Made by a program: the position numbers and the translations under genes | From: Chitinivorax sp. B | Lineage (GTDB): Bacteria; Pseudomonadota; Gammaproteobacteria; Burkholderiales; SCOH01 | Reading direction: 5' to 3' | Assembly: GCF_005503445.1 (NCBI RefSeq) | Contig: NZ_SCOH01000040.1 | Location: 1-45,943 of the forward strand | DNA length: 45,943 nucleotides | Notes under the pieces: generated by a model | What the model saw: only the letters and a program-made list of their open reading frames with translations | Database searches by the model: none | What the model was told of the DNA's origin: nothing | Shown: positions 8,423 to 16,569 of the stretch, one piece after another | Layout: each line of letters starts with the position of its first letter | Numbering within the stretch: the first letter of the stretch is position 1

Positions 8423-9415
8423 ATGTCAGCGGAGAATGAGAATACTGCAAAACTTGCTGAGATCGCAGCAACAGAGCTATTCAGCGAGTTCTTTTGGGAG
8501 CGTAGTGGCCCGACGAACCATGACTGGCCGTGTGAAGATCAAGAGCGGCACGACGTTAAAACGCATCCATGTGATGTCGTTTATTACTACGACGAACCAT
8601 ATTCTCCGATCAGAACCTACGTCCATTGCGACCTGAAAAGCTATGCCAAAGGGACGATTCGTCCCGCTTCGGTTAAATCCGCCATCGAGAGTCTGGCAAA
8701 GCAGGTTGCGTGCGCTGACAAGAGTGATCGCTGGCGGGAACTTCATGGCCACGATCATGTGACTGCTTCAATCTGTGGGCTCTTGTTTGTATATAACCAC
8801 GATGGGGAATACGAAGCAGATTTTCAGAAGAATCTAATCGGAATAAACCCAGAATCCTTACATCTTCCCAGGAGTGCAAAGCTCTTCGTGCTTGGGCCGA
8901 AAGAAATATTCTGGCTAGACAACATCCGTGATGAGGTGCAGAGAATGCGAGGCAAGCGGCCTGCCGAGCTGCCATCGCATGAGTTCTGCACATACTTTCA
9001 TCCGCAGTTGAACCGTCGTGCGAATCTTCAGGCGAGAACCGCCAAAGCCGCCACGCTGGAAATGCTGACATCCCCCATAATTATTCTCGAACATCGCGAT
9101 CCGAAAGGGAGTGCGAAGCGGGGTGTTGTGGTCTTCTATTCCAGAAAAGGGGAGACTGCGGACGAGTTTATGTATCTGATTGATACTCTTCGCAAGTACG
9201 AACTGTTGGACGACAACACGGCAGTCACCATCAAAACACTTGGCGCATCGCCAATTTCATCGCCTACCTTCCAGCGTGCGCAGCAGCAATATATTGAAGG
9301 CATCAATGTTGACGCCAGCAAGACTGATTTGGCAGGTTATGTGAATGCAATCAAGTACGAGCCTATGAATAAGGTCAAGAGCACCTATTCGGCAATTGAT
9401 TTGGGGACATGGTAA
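8423..9415 (+). CDS. Unknown protein with PD-(D/E)XK-nuclease-like N-terminus (gene 1 of trio)
   Basis: I do not recognise the family. The first 75 residues show Glu22 in a helix, then Asp51 at the start of a strand (PCDVVYYYDEP). Asp70-Leu-Lys72 ends the next strand (IRTYVHCDLKSYAKG). This spacing is that of a PD-(D/E)XK nuclease core. The rest (330 aa in all) is mixed alpha/beta with no membrane segment and no ATPase motif. GGGAG 5 nt before the ATG supports the start. A 165-bp gap separates it from the restriction gene, so it probably has its own promoter (a TATACT word lies at about 8358). Its stop overlaps the start of the next gene (TAATG), indicating one operon of three. A restriction or defence nuclease is inferred, not shown. 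Confidence 0.85.
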   Translation: MSAENENTAKLAEIAATELFSEFFWERSGPTNHDWPCEDQERHDVKTHPCDVVYYYDEPYSPIRTYVHCDLKSYAKGTIRPASVKSAIESLAKQVACADKSDRWRELHGHDHVTASICGLLFVYNHDGEYEADFQKNLIGINPESLHLPRSAKLFVLGPKEIFWLDNIRDEVQRMRGKRPAELPSHEFCTYFHPQLNRRANLQARTAKAATLEMLTSPIIILEHRDPKGSAKRGVVVFYSRKGETADEFMYLIDTLRKYELLDDNTAVTIKTLGASPISSPTFQRAQQQYIEGINVDASKTDLAGYVNAIKYEPMNKVKSTYSAIDLGTW

Positions 9416-10545
9416 TGGCTGAGTTTCTCGATCACCTGAGCGCCAACGATAACGATATTTACGACTTGCTAATTTCAGGCAAGCAAAGGCTAACGGCCGC
9501 CGTGCTACGTGAATTGGCACGAGACAGAGGGATTTTCTACTCGCCCGAGGACTCTCGGGAAGAGTTGGCTGATCGCCTATCTCTGTTGCCGCATGATTTT
9601 CATGACATCGCAGGTATTGTCCAAAAGCGAGAACCAGCCCATCGGCGTGAAAGGACGACCTTCGTGCGACTGGGCTCTCAGCTCTCTGTTGAGGAGATGA
9701 AAGAAGCGGCTACAGCCTACGCCGAGGCCGTTGGGGTCAGTGAGAACGTCACGCATCGGCCAAAGGGTGGAACGGGCTACGCAGTCAACATTTCTTACGA
9801 GGAATTCAACCACACGCGAACCCGGCTGCTTCAGCGCGAGCGCCATGAAGCCGGTATTGAGTTCTTTGTGGAAAATGGCCAGACCGTGGTCAGGCTCCCT
9901 GCAACCGACAAGGCAAAGCGCGTTGTGGCCGCGATCAAGGAGACGGTCGAGCAGAAACGGAAGGAAAAGATCGTTGAGGAAACGATTGAACTGACCGGCC
10001 TCACCACCCCTGCGTTGCGATCCAAGTTTTTTACGCGCTTGATCTCATCATTGCCGGGATACAAACTCAAGAACGTAATGAACTTGAAGGTGTCATCGCT
10101 GCAAACGAAGGGCGAGGACGACGAAGATAACCTTGATTTGGAAGATGACCTTGAGGATGGAGCTGCAAAGGAGATGTTTGCAGCAGTCGTGCATAGCATG
10201 GCGTTGTCAGGGCAAAACCTTGTGCAGTCTCAGGAATACAAAGACCTTACTGCTCGCGGTTTTTTCATTACGGCAATTACATGGCGCTCAGAGCATGAGC
10301 GCGAACCGAATGACATTATTCAGTTTGACGCTGGATTCGAAGATCGTAAGACGGGCACTGGCTTTCGGTATCAAGCGCAAGGCGCCTTTCGAGCGCACAA
10401 AGGAACACACCGAAAGTCGATTGTGCATGTGACTGATGCAGAGAAAGCTCAGCTATTTTCGCTCGTTGAAGAAACCGCCAGGAAGGTATTAGCTGACCTG
10501 CTGAAAGAAGCTGCCGATGACGAACCCGGTGATTCCAAGGAGTGA
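9415..10545 (+). CDS. Unknown protein with SAP-like segment and acidic linker (gene 2 of trio)
   Basis: I do not recognise the family. Residues about 25-58 (AVLRELARDRGI through SREELADRLSLL) resemble a SAP-type helix-turn-helix used in DNA binding. A charged helix lies at 166-190. A strongly acidic stretch (EDDEDNLDLEDDLEDG, 234-249) links to a C-terminal domain rich in beta strands (about 265-345). There is no ATPase, protease or membrane signature. The ATG at 9415 shares its A with the stop of gene 1. An ATG at 9409 is an alternative that adds two residues. Its stop overlaps the GTG before gene 3. Coupled translation suggests the three products act together, perhaps in fixed ratio. Confidence 0.82.
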   Translation: MAEFLDHLSANDNDIYDLLISGKQRLTAAVLRELARDRGIFYSPEDSREELADRLSLLPHDFHDIAGIVQKREPAHRRERTTFVRLGSQLSVEEMKEAATAYAEAVGVSENVTHRPKGGTGYAVNISYEEFNHTRTRLLQRERHEAGIEFFVENGQTVVRLPATDKAKRVVAAIKETVEQKRKEKIVEETIELTGLTTPALRSKFFTRLISSLPGYKLKNVMNLKVSSLQTKGEDDEDNLDLEDDLEDGAAKEMFAAVVHSMALSGQNLVQSQEYKDLTARGFFITAITWRSEHEREPNDIIQFDAGFEDRKTGTGFRYQAQGAFRAHKGTHRKSIVHVTDAEKAQLFSLVEETARKVLADLLKEAADDEPGDSKE

Positions 10546-10547
10546 CC

Positions 10548-11237
10548 ATGAAAAGATTTCGCTGGTTCCAAGTTGAATGGCCCACTTCGATTCGCACATT
10601 GGCGAAGCGAATCAAGATGCGTACATTCGAAGGCGAATCGGGGCACGGATTTTTCATTGACCGAGTGCGTGACGATTATCTTGAGGCCCGCTACGTGGAG
10701 CGGGTGGAATACACCGATGTCGTCGTTGATCCCTTCGGGAAAGAGCTGACCTTTGATCGAGTTGAGTTCCGTCAAACGCTGTTTAGAGCTTCTTTAGCGG
10801 CACCTGGTCTGGAACTAATTGACCCGCCGCGCAATGTCCAGGCGCTGATGAATAGGCTGTCTGAGGCGGTAGATTTTGAGGTTGCCATAACGCCTGCGGT
10901 GGTCGATGTTTTGTCTTGGTCGGCTGTGCTCCAGAACGTCGGCGGGGTGTCATCGGTTGTGGACTCTCTCCAAATCGGTGCTTTGGAGATCGATGCAGGC
11001 ATCGTCGCGAAGGTTGTAATCAAGGGTGAGCGGGACGTGCGTGTCGCCTGTGCAGCACTTACCCAGGACAGGAAGTTCGCGATGGAGAAGATCCAGCTTC
11101 GACTGTCCAGTCCTTACAAAGGGACGGTGGTGCTGTCGTCAGCGGGGACTGCTGCACTTAGCTCTGAGGACACTATCGAGCAATTGTTGGAGCCATTGCG
11201 TCTAGCTCTAACCGACGCGATGCAGCGAGCGAAGTAA
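10548..11237 (+). CDS. Unknown protein (gene 3 of trio)
   Basis: This 229-aa protein is without a recognised domain. The first 80 residues are strand-rich and basic (FRWFQVEWPTSIRTLAKRI, then GHGFFIDRVRDDYLEARYV). The remainder is mixed alpha/beta, with a hydrophobic SVVDSLQIGALEIDAGIVAKVVI core and a helical C-terminus. There is no signal peptide or membrane segment. AAGGAG ends 5 nt before ATG 10548. The GTG at 10542 overlaps the previous stop but has worse spacing. It is the last gene of the island: its stop is 94 bp from the right-hand direct repeat. Function is unknown; the context with gene 1 and a restriction system suggests defence. Confidence 0.8.
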   Translation: MKRFRWFQVEWPTSIRTLAKRIKMRTFEGESGHGFFIDRVRDDYLEARYVERVEYTDVVVDPFGKELTFDRVEFRQTLFRASLAAPGLELIDPPRNVQALMNRLSEAVDFEVAITPAVVDVLSWSAVLQNVGGVSSVVDSLQIGALEIDAGIVAKVVIKGERDVRVACAALTQDRKFAMEKIQLRLSSPYKGTVVLSSAGTAALSSEDTIEQLLEPLRLALTDAMQRAK

Positions 11238-11253
11238 GATTGCTTGGAATTAG

Positions 11254-11273
11254 CATGGTATTTTTCATGGCAT
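11254..11273. promoter_or_regulatory. CATGGTAT/CATGGCAT pair next to attR
   Basis: CATGGTAT at 11254-11261 and CATGGCAT at 11266-11273 repeat the words seen between attL and the integrase. They are consistent with integrase arm sites on the island's right end. Confidence 0.45.
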
Positions 11274-11331
11274 CAATTGTTGCTTTATATGCAACTTGTT
11301 GTTTTTAAAAGAAAATTTCACTCAAAATACA

Positions 11332-11347
11332 ATCGAGTGGGAATGAT
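11332..11347 (+). repeat. attR: second copy of the guaA 3'-end repeat
   Basis: This is an exact 16-bp copy of 1579-1594, with no coding meaning here. It marks the right edge of the island. The chromosomal sequence that originally followed guaA should begin here. Confidence 0.88.
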
Positions 11348-11393
11348 TTGGGTTCCGGCATCACTTGGCACCTCAATGCACTAAATAAGCCCT

Positions 11394-11418
11394 AAGCCCG
11401 CATCGCTGTGGGCTTTTT
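11394..11418 (+). terminator. Rho-independent terminator right of attR
   Basis: AAGCCCGCA and TGTGGGCTT arms with a 4-nt loop are followed by Ts. It lies 47 bp after attR, the same distance as the hairpin after the guaA stop, so it is probably the ancestral guaA terminator displaced by the insertion. The remainder of 11419-11704 shows no gene. Confidence 0.75.
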
Positions 11419-11704
11419 GCTGCTTGCGTCATCTAGCATGACAAAGAACTAATTGACTACGCGTAAGCCAGTGTTGTTCAACGACACGCCATGCAAAATC
11501 AGCAACCGCAGGACTTGGCCTGCTCAACTGCAACCGTAGTAGCATTCATGGCAGATTCCTCTTGTTGAGTGAGGCTGATCCCCATTTAACAATGCAGATC
11601 AGTTACGCCTACTTTGGGCCACAAATTCAGGGGGTCCATCCCATCAGTCAACTGGATAGCCCAAAGCTGTGCTTGGTACTGACTATTTTCAACATTAGAC
11701 CTTT

Positions 11705-12166
11705 ATGAGCCGCCTCCAAAAATTTGTCATGGCCTTTGTCACGGTGTTTTTGACGGCATTGTTGATTTCACCGCCAGTGCTGTATTGGCTTGGATTAAGC
11801 GGTGCCCAAGGCTTGCCTGCTAAACCAGTGCTGTTGGCCTCGAAAGAACAGCAACTGCTTGTCTGGCGAAAAGCTCGAGGCATCGGCAGTCCCAAAGTCC
11901 ATGCAATGAACCCGTATTCAGTAGTAATCGGCTTGCTTTCACCATCCGCGAACCGCACAGATCCCGGTGAATTGGTTGCATGGTGGGTTGCTTCCGGTTA
12001 TCTGCTTGAGCACCAACGGCACCGTGGCATGATTTGGTGGCATCTGTCCGGAACCGCGCTCACGATCTGGCTTTCTCGCAATTGGTCATGCGAAGAACTG
12101 CTATCTGCAGCAGCACTCCCCGATTCATCAGCGAGGTCTAACGCTTCATTCAACGGGACAACCTGA
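11705..12166 (+). CDS. Membrane-anchored hypothetical protein
   Basis: This is a 153-aa protein with one N-terminal membrane segment or uncleaved signal (FVMAFVTVFLTALLISPPVLYWLG, about 7-30). A presumably periplasmic part follows with conserved-looking Trp residues (LVWRKARGIGSP, ELVAWWVASGYL, IWWHLSGTALTIWLSRNWSCEELLSAAAL). The last block resembles the helix-rich start of transglycosylase-like proteins, but I see no catalytic Glu motif I trust. The start ATG follows an AT-rich leader without a clear ribosome site. It is the first gene to the right of the island. A short ORF on the other strand (12477-12659) shares the KWRK-type motif. Confidence 0.6.
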   Translation: MSRLQKFVMAFVTVFLTALLISPPVLYWLGLSGAQGLPAKPVLLASKEQQLLVWRKARGIGSPKVHAMNPYSVVIGLLSPSANRTDPGELVAWWVASGYLLEHQRHRGMIWWHLSGTALTIWLSRNWSCEELLSAAALPDSSARSNASFNGTT

Positions 12167-12336
12167 GACAGCCCTTTAATTCAATCGCTGGGCGCAATAG
12201 TACGGAGGGAGAGATATAGGGAATTTCTATGCCCATTACACGATCCGCTCAGCGGATCAGGCGCAGACAATTAAGGCACTATCAAACAGAAATACTTTTG
12301 TGACGTCAGACTCATTGAAAATACTGTCCAGTTCAA

Positions 12337-12368
12337 TCAAGCCCGCATCAATGCAGGCTTTTTTCATG
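12337..12368 (+). terminator. Terminator-like hairpin, near copy of the guaA terminator
   Basis: The segment differs from 1638-1669 at only two internal bases and carries the same T run and trailing CAT. The stem is imperfect (AAGCC and GGCTT arms around GCAT and ATGC). It may end transcription of the gene at 11705-12166 or be a copied piece of the guaA 3' flank. Confidence 0.65.
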
Positions 12369-12476
12369 TGCACCCGGCCGGGCGTGTCGCACGCAAGCAC
12401 AACCGACTGGTGGTGGCCGTGGCCATGAAGTGCAAGTCCTCTGCACACCCGGTAAGAGGAAAACCAAGGACTTGGC

Positions 12477-12659
12477 TTATCGTGGCGCTTTGCGCCACTT
12501 GAACAGCTTTTGCCGTTCTCCTGCCCCCAGGCGAACAGCACAGGGCTCCAAACAGGCCTCTTGACCTTTGACTGCATAGCCAGTGTGTAACATCAGTAAA
12601 TAGCTTCCCAATCCCAATGCCACCGTGATGGGCATCGATAGACAACTAAATCTGGCCAA
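12477..12659 (-). pseudogene. Short ORF, possible truncated relative of the 11705-12166 protein
   Basis: A TTG-started 60-codon frame encodes a hydrophobic segment (MPITVALGLGSYLLML), then CAVRLGAGERQKLFKWRKAPR and a stop. The order of membrane segment, then ERQKLFKWRKAP, parallels VLLASKEQQLLVWRKARG in the protein on the other strand. The rest is missing, and other frames downstream are open but not recognisable. It could be a remnant or chance. Confidence 0.3.
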
Positions 12660-13158
12660 TTTCTGGAGGCCTTCAAGTACGTTTCATTTTTCCTCAATAC
12701 CCTCATCCCAAGCTTAAGCATTGTGCGCTGTCCAATTGGAATTGCTCACTTCAACGTGCCTGGCATTTACTTACCTAAGTGCATATGTAGTGGACACATT
12801 CATCGGCATGACAGATGATCAGAGTTATCACCAAAAGCAATCTGTTATCGATTTCAGATTACGCTGAAAAGTAGTTGCTGGATTCGACATAACTTGCAGT
12901 TGATTTGCCTGTCGGCTCTGATCGCTCGGCTGAAAACGTTACCTGACTGTGTCAGGTAATCGGTGCCCCCTTCTCCGCCCGTGATATCGATGATTGCAAT
13001 CTGTTCGATATCCGGCCACCGCACTTGGCGGTATCGCTTGCCATCATCGACTGGCGCAATGAGACAGTCTTTATTCAGCCCGACCGTGTAAAGAGTGGCT
13101 TGGCCTGTGCGTACTGCCCGACAGAAAACGTTTAACCAGATTCAATCCGGAGAACACA

Positions 13159-14898
13159 ATGCTCGATCAAACCATGCTCGCCTGGCAGCCCGTACAAAGT
13201 GACAGCGACAAAGTCGGGCGTTACCAAATGCGCGAAAAGATTGGTGAAGGTGCCATGGCGCGCGTCTTCAAGGCCTATGACCCGGAAATCGATCGGACCA
13301 TTGCCATCAAGGTACTGCGACCGGAACTGTCGCGCGTTGAAGACTACCGTACTCGCTTTCTACGTGAATCGCGTGGGGCCGGGGTATTGTCGCACCCCAA
13401 TATCGTGACCGTATACGACGTCGGCGAGGATGGCGAACAGCCTTATATTGCGATGGAATTCGTCGATGGACACACACTATCTGATCTCCTCAAGAAAAAG
13501 GAGGTGCTATCCACGAAGACGGTGGTGGAAATCGGCATTCAATTGGCTAAGGCACTGGATTATGCACACAAACGTGGTGTCATTCATCGCGATGTGAAGC
13601 CCGCCAATATTATGCAGCTGAACGATAGTAAAACCATCAAGGTGGCAGATTTCGGTATTTGTCGCATTGAAGGTGGGGATGCCACACAGGCTACCCGCGT
13701 AGGGGATGTGCTGGGTACACCCAATTACATGTCTCCCGAGCAGGTCAGTGGTCAAGCAGTAGATGCTCGGTCTGATCTGTTTTCTGCCGGCGTTGTGTTG
13801 TACCAGTTGCTGGCGGGTGCTTTGCCTTTTGAAGGTGATACCCTGGTCAGCGTAGCCCTGAAAATCATGAAGTCCGACCCGGTACCGCTTGATAAATTGC
13901 GGCCGGATCTACCTTTGAGCCTACGCCGAATCATTGATCGCACACTACGGAAACAACCGGACAAACGTTTTCAGACCGGGGATGAGCTGGCACAGGCACT
14001 GATCGGTGTAGCCAAGGAGATAGCCGAGGCAGGCCAGCGCAAGGAGCATGGCCGGTTGATTCCAATCCGGGTACGCTGGGCCTTGATCATGGCGACGATT
14101 GTCAGTGTCACCATGGTGCTGGCCAGTGCCTTCATCCATCAACGTCAGGATGAAGCAATGATGCAGCAGGCGATGAGCTATGGCGGCTCGCTGGCCAAAT
14201 TCATGGCGTCACGTACCTCGTCCTACATTCTGGCGGAGGAATGGACGGAAGTGGATGTCTTCATTCAGGACACCATCAGCCGGCAGGCCTTCAGCCATCT
14301 ACAGGTGATCGACCATCAGGGGATCGTTCGTGGCAGCAATTTACCATCGCAAATTGGTACCCGTTATGTAACACAGGATGGTGACGTGCTGACCAGTCAC
14401 GAGTCGGGTGTCAAGGTCCAGCGCTACCAGCTACCCAATCAACGCGAGGTCCTGGATTTTGAAGCACCGGTGGTCTTTCAAAGCCGCACTATCGGCACAG
14501 TGCATCTGGGTATTTTCCTGTCGCCGCTGACTGAAGTTTCCCGCCTGACGTTACTGATGCTGGGCGCACTGATTCTGGTGACAACGCTGGCGGTAGCAGC
14601 CGGGAGCTATTTCTTGGCACAACGATTGTCAGAGCCATTGCGGGTGCTGCGCAACTCGCTCAAGGAATTGGCACTGGGTCGGTATGACTATCGAATCGGC
14701 GAAACCCGTCGTGACGATTTTGGTGAGCTATATGAAGCATTTGATGCTGCCGCGCAGTCATTGCAACAACGGCATGATCTTGATCACCCCGAATTGAAAG
14801 GGGACGGTGCCCCGCCCCGCAATCTGGAAACCGTCATTGTGACAGGCGATCAATCGTTGCAACCACAGCCACACCGTAACGCGACCAGCACCGTTTAA
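13159..14898 (+). CDS. Membrane Ser/Thr protein kinase with sensor and HAMP domains
   Basis: The N-terminal Hanks-type kinase domain (21-285) has the glycine loop IGEGAMARVF, ATP-binding Lys51, catalytic HRDVKPAN (Asp145), DFG at 164-166 and the activation-segment end GTPNYMSPEQ. It therefore looks active. A first membrane helix (307-326), an extracytoplasmic segment of about 135 residues, a second helix (463-487) and a HAMP domain (488-540) follow. Domain order is unusual: kinase first, then a two-helix sensor of chemoreceptor type with HAMP at the C-terminal end. GGAG 6 nt before the ATG supports the start. Downstream on the same strand are envelope lipoproteins, so the kinase may sense the cell wall or periplasm. 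Substrates are unknown. Confidence 0.92.
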   Translation: MLDQTMLAWQPVQSDSDKVGRYQMREKIGEGAMARVFKAYDPEIDRTIAIKVLRPELSRVEDYRTRFLRESRGAGVLSHPNIVTVYDVGEDGEQPYIAMEFVDGHTLSDLLKKKEVLSTKTVVEIGIQLAKALDYAHKRGVIHRDVKPANIMQLNDSKTIKVADFGICRIEGGDATQATRVGDVLGTPNYMSPEQVSGQAVDARSDLFSAGVVLYQLLAGALPFEGDTLVSVALKIMKSDPVPLDKLRPDLPLSLRRIIDRTLRKQPDKRFQTGDELAQALIGVAKEIAEAGQRKEHGRLIPIRVRWALIMATIVSVTMVLASAFIHQRQDEAMMQQAMSYGGSLAKFMASRTSSYILAEEWTEVDVFIQDTISRQAFSHLQVIDHQGIVRGSNLPSQIGTRYVTQDGDVLTSHESGVKVQRYQLPNQREVLDFEAPVVFQSRTIGTVHLGIFLSPLTEVSRLTLLMLGALILVTTLAVAAGSYFLAQRLSEPLRVLRNSLKELALGRYDYRIGETRRDDFGELYEAFDAAAQSLQQRHDLDHPELKGDGAPPRNLETVIVTGDQSLQPQPHRNATSTV

Positions 14899-14906
14899 CA
14901 GTAATT

Positions 14907-14933
14907 AGAGAGGGCACCAACAGTACCCTCTCT
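14907..14933 (+). terminator. Hairpin after the kinase gene
   Basis: AGAGAGGG and CCCTCTCT arms (14907-14914 and 14926-14933) begin 8 bp after the kinase stop. There is no T run, so it may be a partial terminator or processing site rather than a strong intrinsic terminator. Confidence 0.4.
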
Positions 14934-14988
14934 TACCATCTGGTCCGATCCCCGGCCATCCAGCAGGTCAACGTGATGGGTCAAATTG

Positions 14989-15993
14989 ATGTCTTTTCAG
15001 TTCAATCTACATTATTTGCTATTTGCTGGGCTGGTTTTGATTTTGTCGGCCTGTGGCCATTTGCCCAGCCCGATCCAACCCAATAATCTGATTGGCCGTG
15101 ATGCCGATTTTGCGGTGGTCTTACCCAGTGAGGGGGATTCGCTGGCCAGCTTGGCCCGGGATTATTTGGGTGATGCTGAACTGGCCTCCCGTATTTCGGA
15201 GTTCAATCGCACCCAACAGGCCACGCCAGGTAAAGTGCTGGTGATTCCGCTCAATGCACCTCCCCCTTCTGGTTTGTATAGTCATGGCTACCAGACCATC
15301 CCCATTCTGTGTTATCACCGGTTTGGAGATCATCGTGGAAAGCTGACTGTCAGTCGGTCTGCATTTGCGTCCCAAATGGCTTATCTCGCCGACAACGGCT
15401 TCAAGGTTATGCCGTTGTCCGCGCTTATCCCTTTTCTCAGGGGGCATGCATCCCTACCGCCAAAAACCGTGATCCTGACCATGGATGATGGATATCGCAG
15501 CGTATATGACATCGCGTACCCTGTTTTGAAGCAGCATGGTTTTCCGGCCACGGTGTTTTTATATAGTGATTTTGTGGGCGCCACTGACGCACTGAGCTGG
15601 GCGCAAATGCAGGCAATGGAGGCATCCGGCTTAATTGACGTGCAGCCGCATTCGAAAAGCCATGGGAATCTGGCGGTGCTGCAGTCAGGCGAACGTCAAC
15701 TACAATACCAGGCGAGACTGGAACAGGAAGTGACCACCCCCATCACCGTGCTGCGTTCGCAGTTGGGTGTGAATAGCTACAGCTATGCCTTCCCTTATGG
15801 TGACACCAATGAGCACGTGACCAGCTTGTTAACCAAACATGGTGTTGAAATGGGCCTGACCGTCACACCTGGCGGCAATGGCTTCTTTGCTTACCCTCAT
15901 ATGCTGAAACGCACGATGATTTTTGGCGATGATGATCTGGCCACTTTCAAGGCCAAGCTATTGGTATTCGTCAACACACCGCGCAAACCATGA
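14989..15993 (+). CDS. LysM-like polysaccharide deacetylase lipoprotein
   Basis: A lipoprotein signal ends in LILSAC (lipobox). A LysM-like stretch follows (GDSLASLARDYLGDAELASRISEFN to GKVLVIPL), then a NodB-type carbohydrate esterase 4 domain. The latter begins IPILCYHRF and carries the metal and catalytic Asp pair in TMDDGYRSVYD and the His motif HSKSHGNL. Such enzymes remove acetyl or other acyl groups from cell-wall or extracellular polysaccharides. The ATG at 14989 is preferred to a TTG directly before it; the ribosome site is weak. Its stop overlaps the next start (ATGA), so the two lipoproteins are coupled. The peptidoglycan-binding module suggests action in the periplasm or at the outer membrane. 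Confidence 0.88.
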   Translation: MSFQFNLHYLLFAGLVLILSACGHLPSPIQPNNLIGRDADFAVVLPSEGDSLASLARDYLGDAELASRISEFNRTQQATPGKVLVIPLNAPPPSGLYSHGYQTIPILCYHRFGDHRGKLTVSRSAFASQMAYLADNGFKVMPLSALIPFLRGHASLPPKTVILTMDDGYRSVYDIAYPVLKQHGFPATVFLYSDFVGATDALSWAQMQAMEASGLIDVQPHSKSHGNLAVLQSGERQLQYQARLEQEVTTPITVLRSQLGVNSYSYAFPYGDTNEHVTSLLTKHGVEMGLTVTPGGNGFFAYPHMLKRTMIFGDDDLATFKAKLLVFVNTPRKP

Positions 15994-16478
15994 AACCGAC
16001 AATGATCCCATTGCTGCTTGCGACCTGCGGGCTTGTTGCCTGCAGCACCCCAAGCAAGAGCAGACGGCAATCATACGAACGGATTGCGATCGAACAGGCC
16101 ATTCGCCAACACGAACAATTGGCCTGGCGCGCTCAGGCCGCAGATGATTTACCCCGCGCGGTAACGCATTGGCAGATTCTGACCTTGTTGGCGCCGACCC
16201 ATCCGGATTACCAAACCAAACGCGAACAAGCTGAAGCCGCTATACCGGTTGCTATTGCACGCTGGCTGCAACTAGGCCAGCAGGCGCAGCGCAAAGGTCA
16301 ACTGGACGAGGCAGCTAGCGCAATGCTACGCATTCTGGTTACAGACCCGAATCACGCCGTGGCATTAGCCACGTTACGAGACATTGAACGGCAGCGATCC
16401 ATCCGCACCCAGGCGGCACGGGCGGCCAAGTTCCGGCAACCGATGCAACCCTCTACCGGCGATCTATCCCCGGATTGA
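15990..16478 (+). CDS. Helical-repeat lipoprotein
   Basis: A 162-aa protein with a lipoprotein signal ending LVACSTPS. It is followed by helical pairs with TPR-like spacing (AIRQHEQLAWRAQAADDLPRA, then AARWLQ-type and GQLDEAASAMLRILVTDPNHAVAL). This suggests a scaffold or adaptor anchored in a membrane. It overlaps the deacetylase stop by four bases, so the two are probably made together. The convergent LysM lipoprotein carries a similar helical segment. No enzyme motif is visible. Confidence 0.75.
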   Translation: MKPTMIPLLLATCGLVACSTPSKSRRQSYERIAIEQAIRQHEQLAWRAQAADDLPRAVTHWQILTLLAPTHPDYQTKREQAEAAIPVAIARWLQLGQQAQRKGQLDEAASAMLRILVTDPNHAVALATLRDIERQRSIRTQAARAAKFRQPMQPSTGDLSPD

Positions 16479-16569
16479 TATGGGCCGGCAGAGATATGTG
16501 GCTCAACCTGCTCAACACGTCATATGCCAGCAGGTACAGGCTGATAGCGCATAGTAGGAAGATGACACC

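Larger units (their letters stand above)
12167..13158. other. Gene-poor stretch, 992 bp
   Basis: The stretch contains a hairpin (GATCCGCT, 1 nt, AGCGGATC at 12242-12258), the terminator at 12339-12364 and a possible small minus-strand ORF (12477-12659). Near 12967-13134 a plus-strand frame stays open up to the TAA at 13132. It lacks a start codon and I do not call it a gene. Confidence 0.5.

Noticed and set aside
12967-13134. Open plus-strand frame ending at TAA just before the kinase gene, with a protein-like composition
   Set aside because: No start codon after the preceding in-frame stop and no family resemblance; too short to separate from chance.
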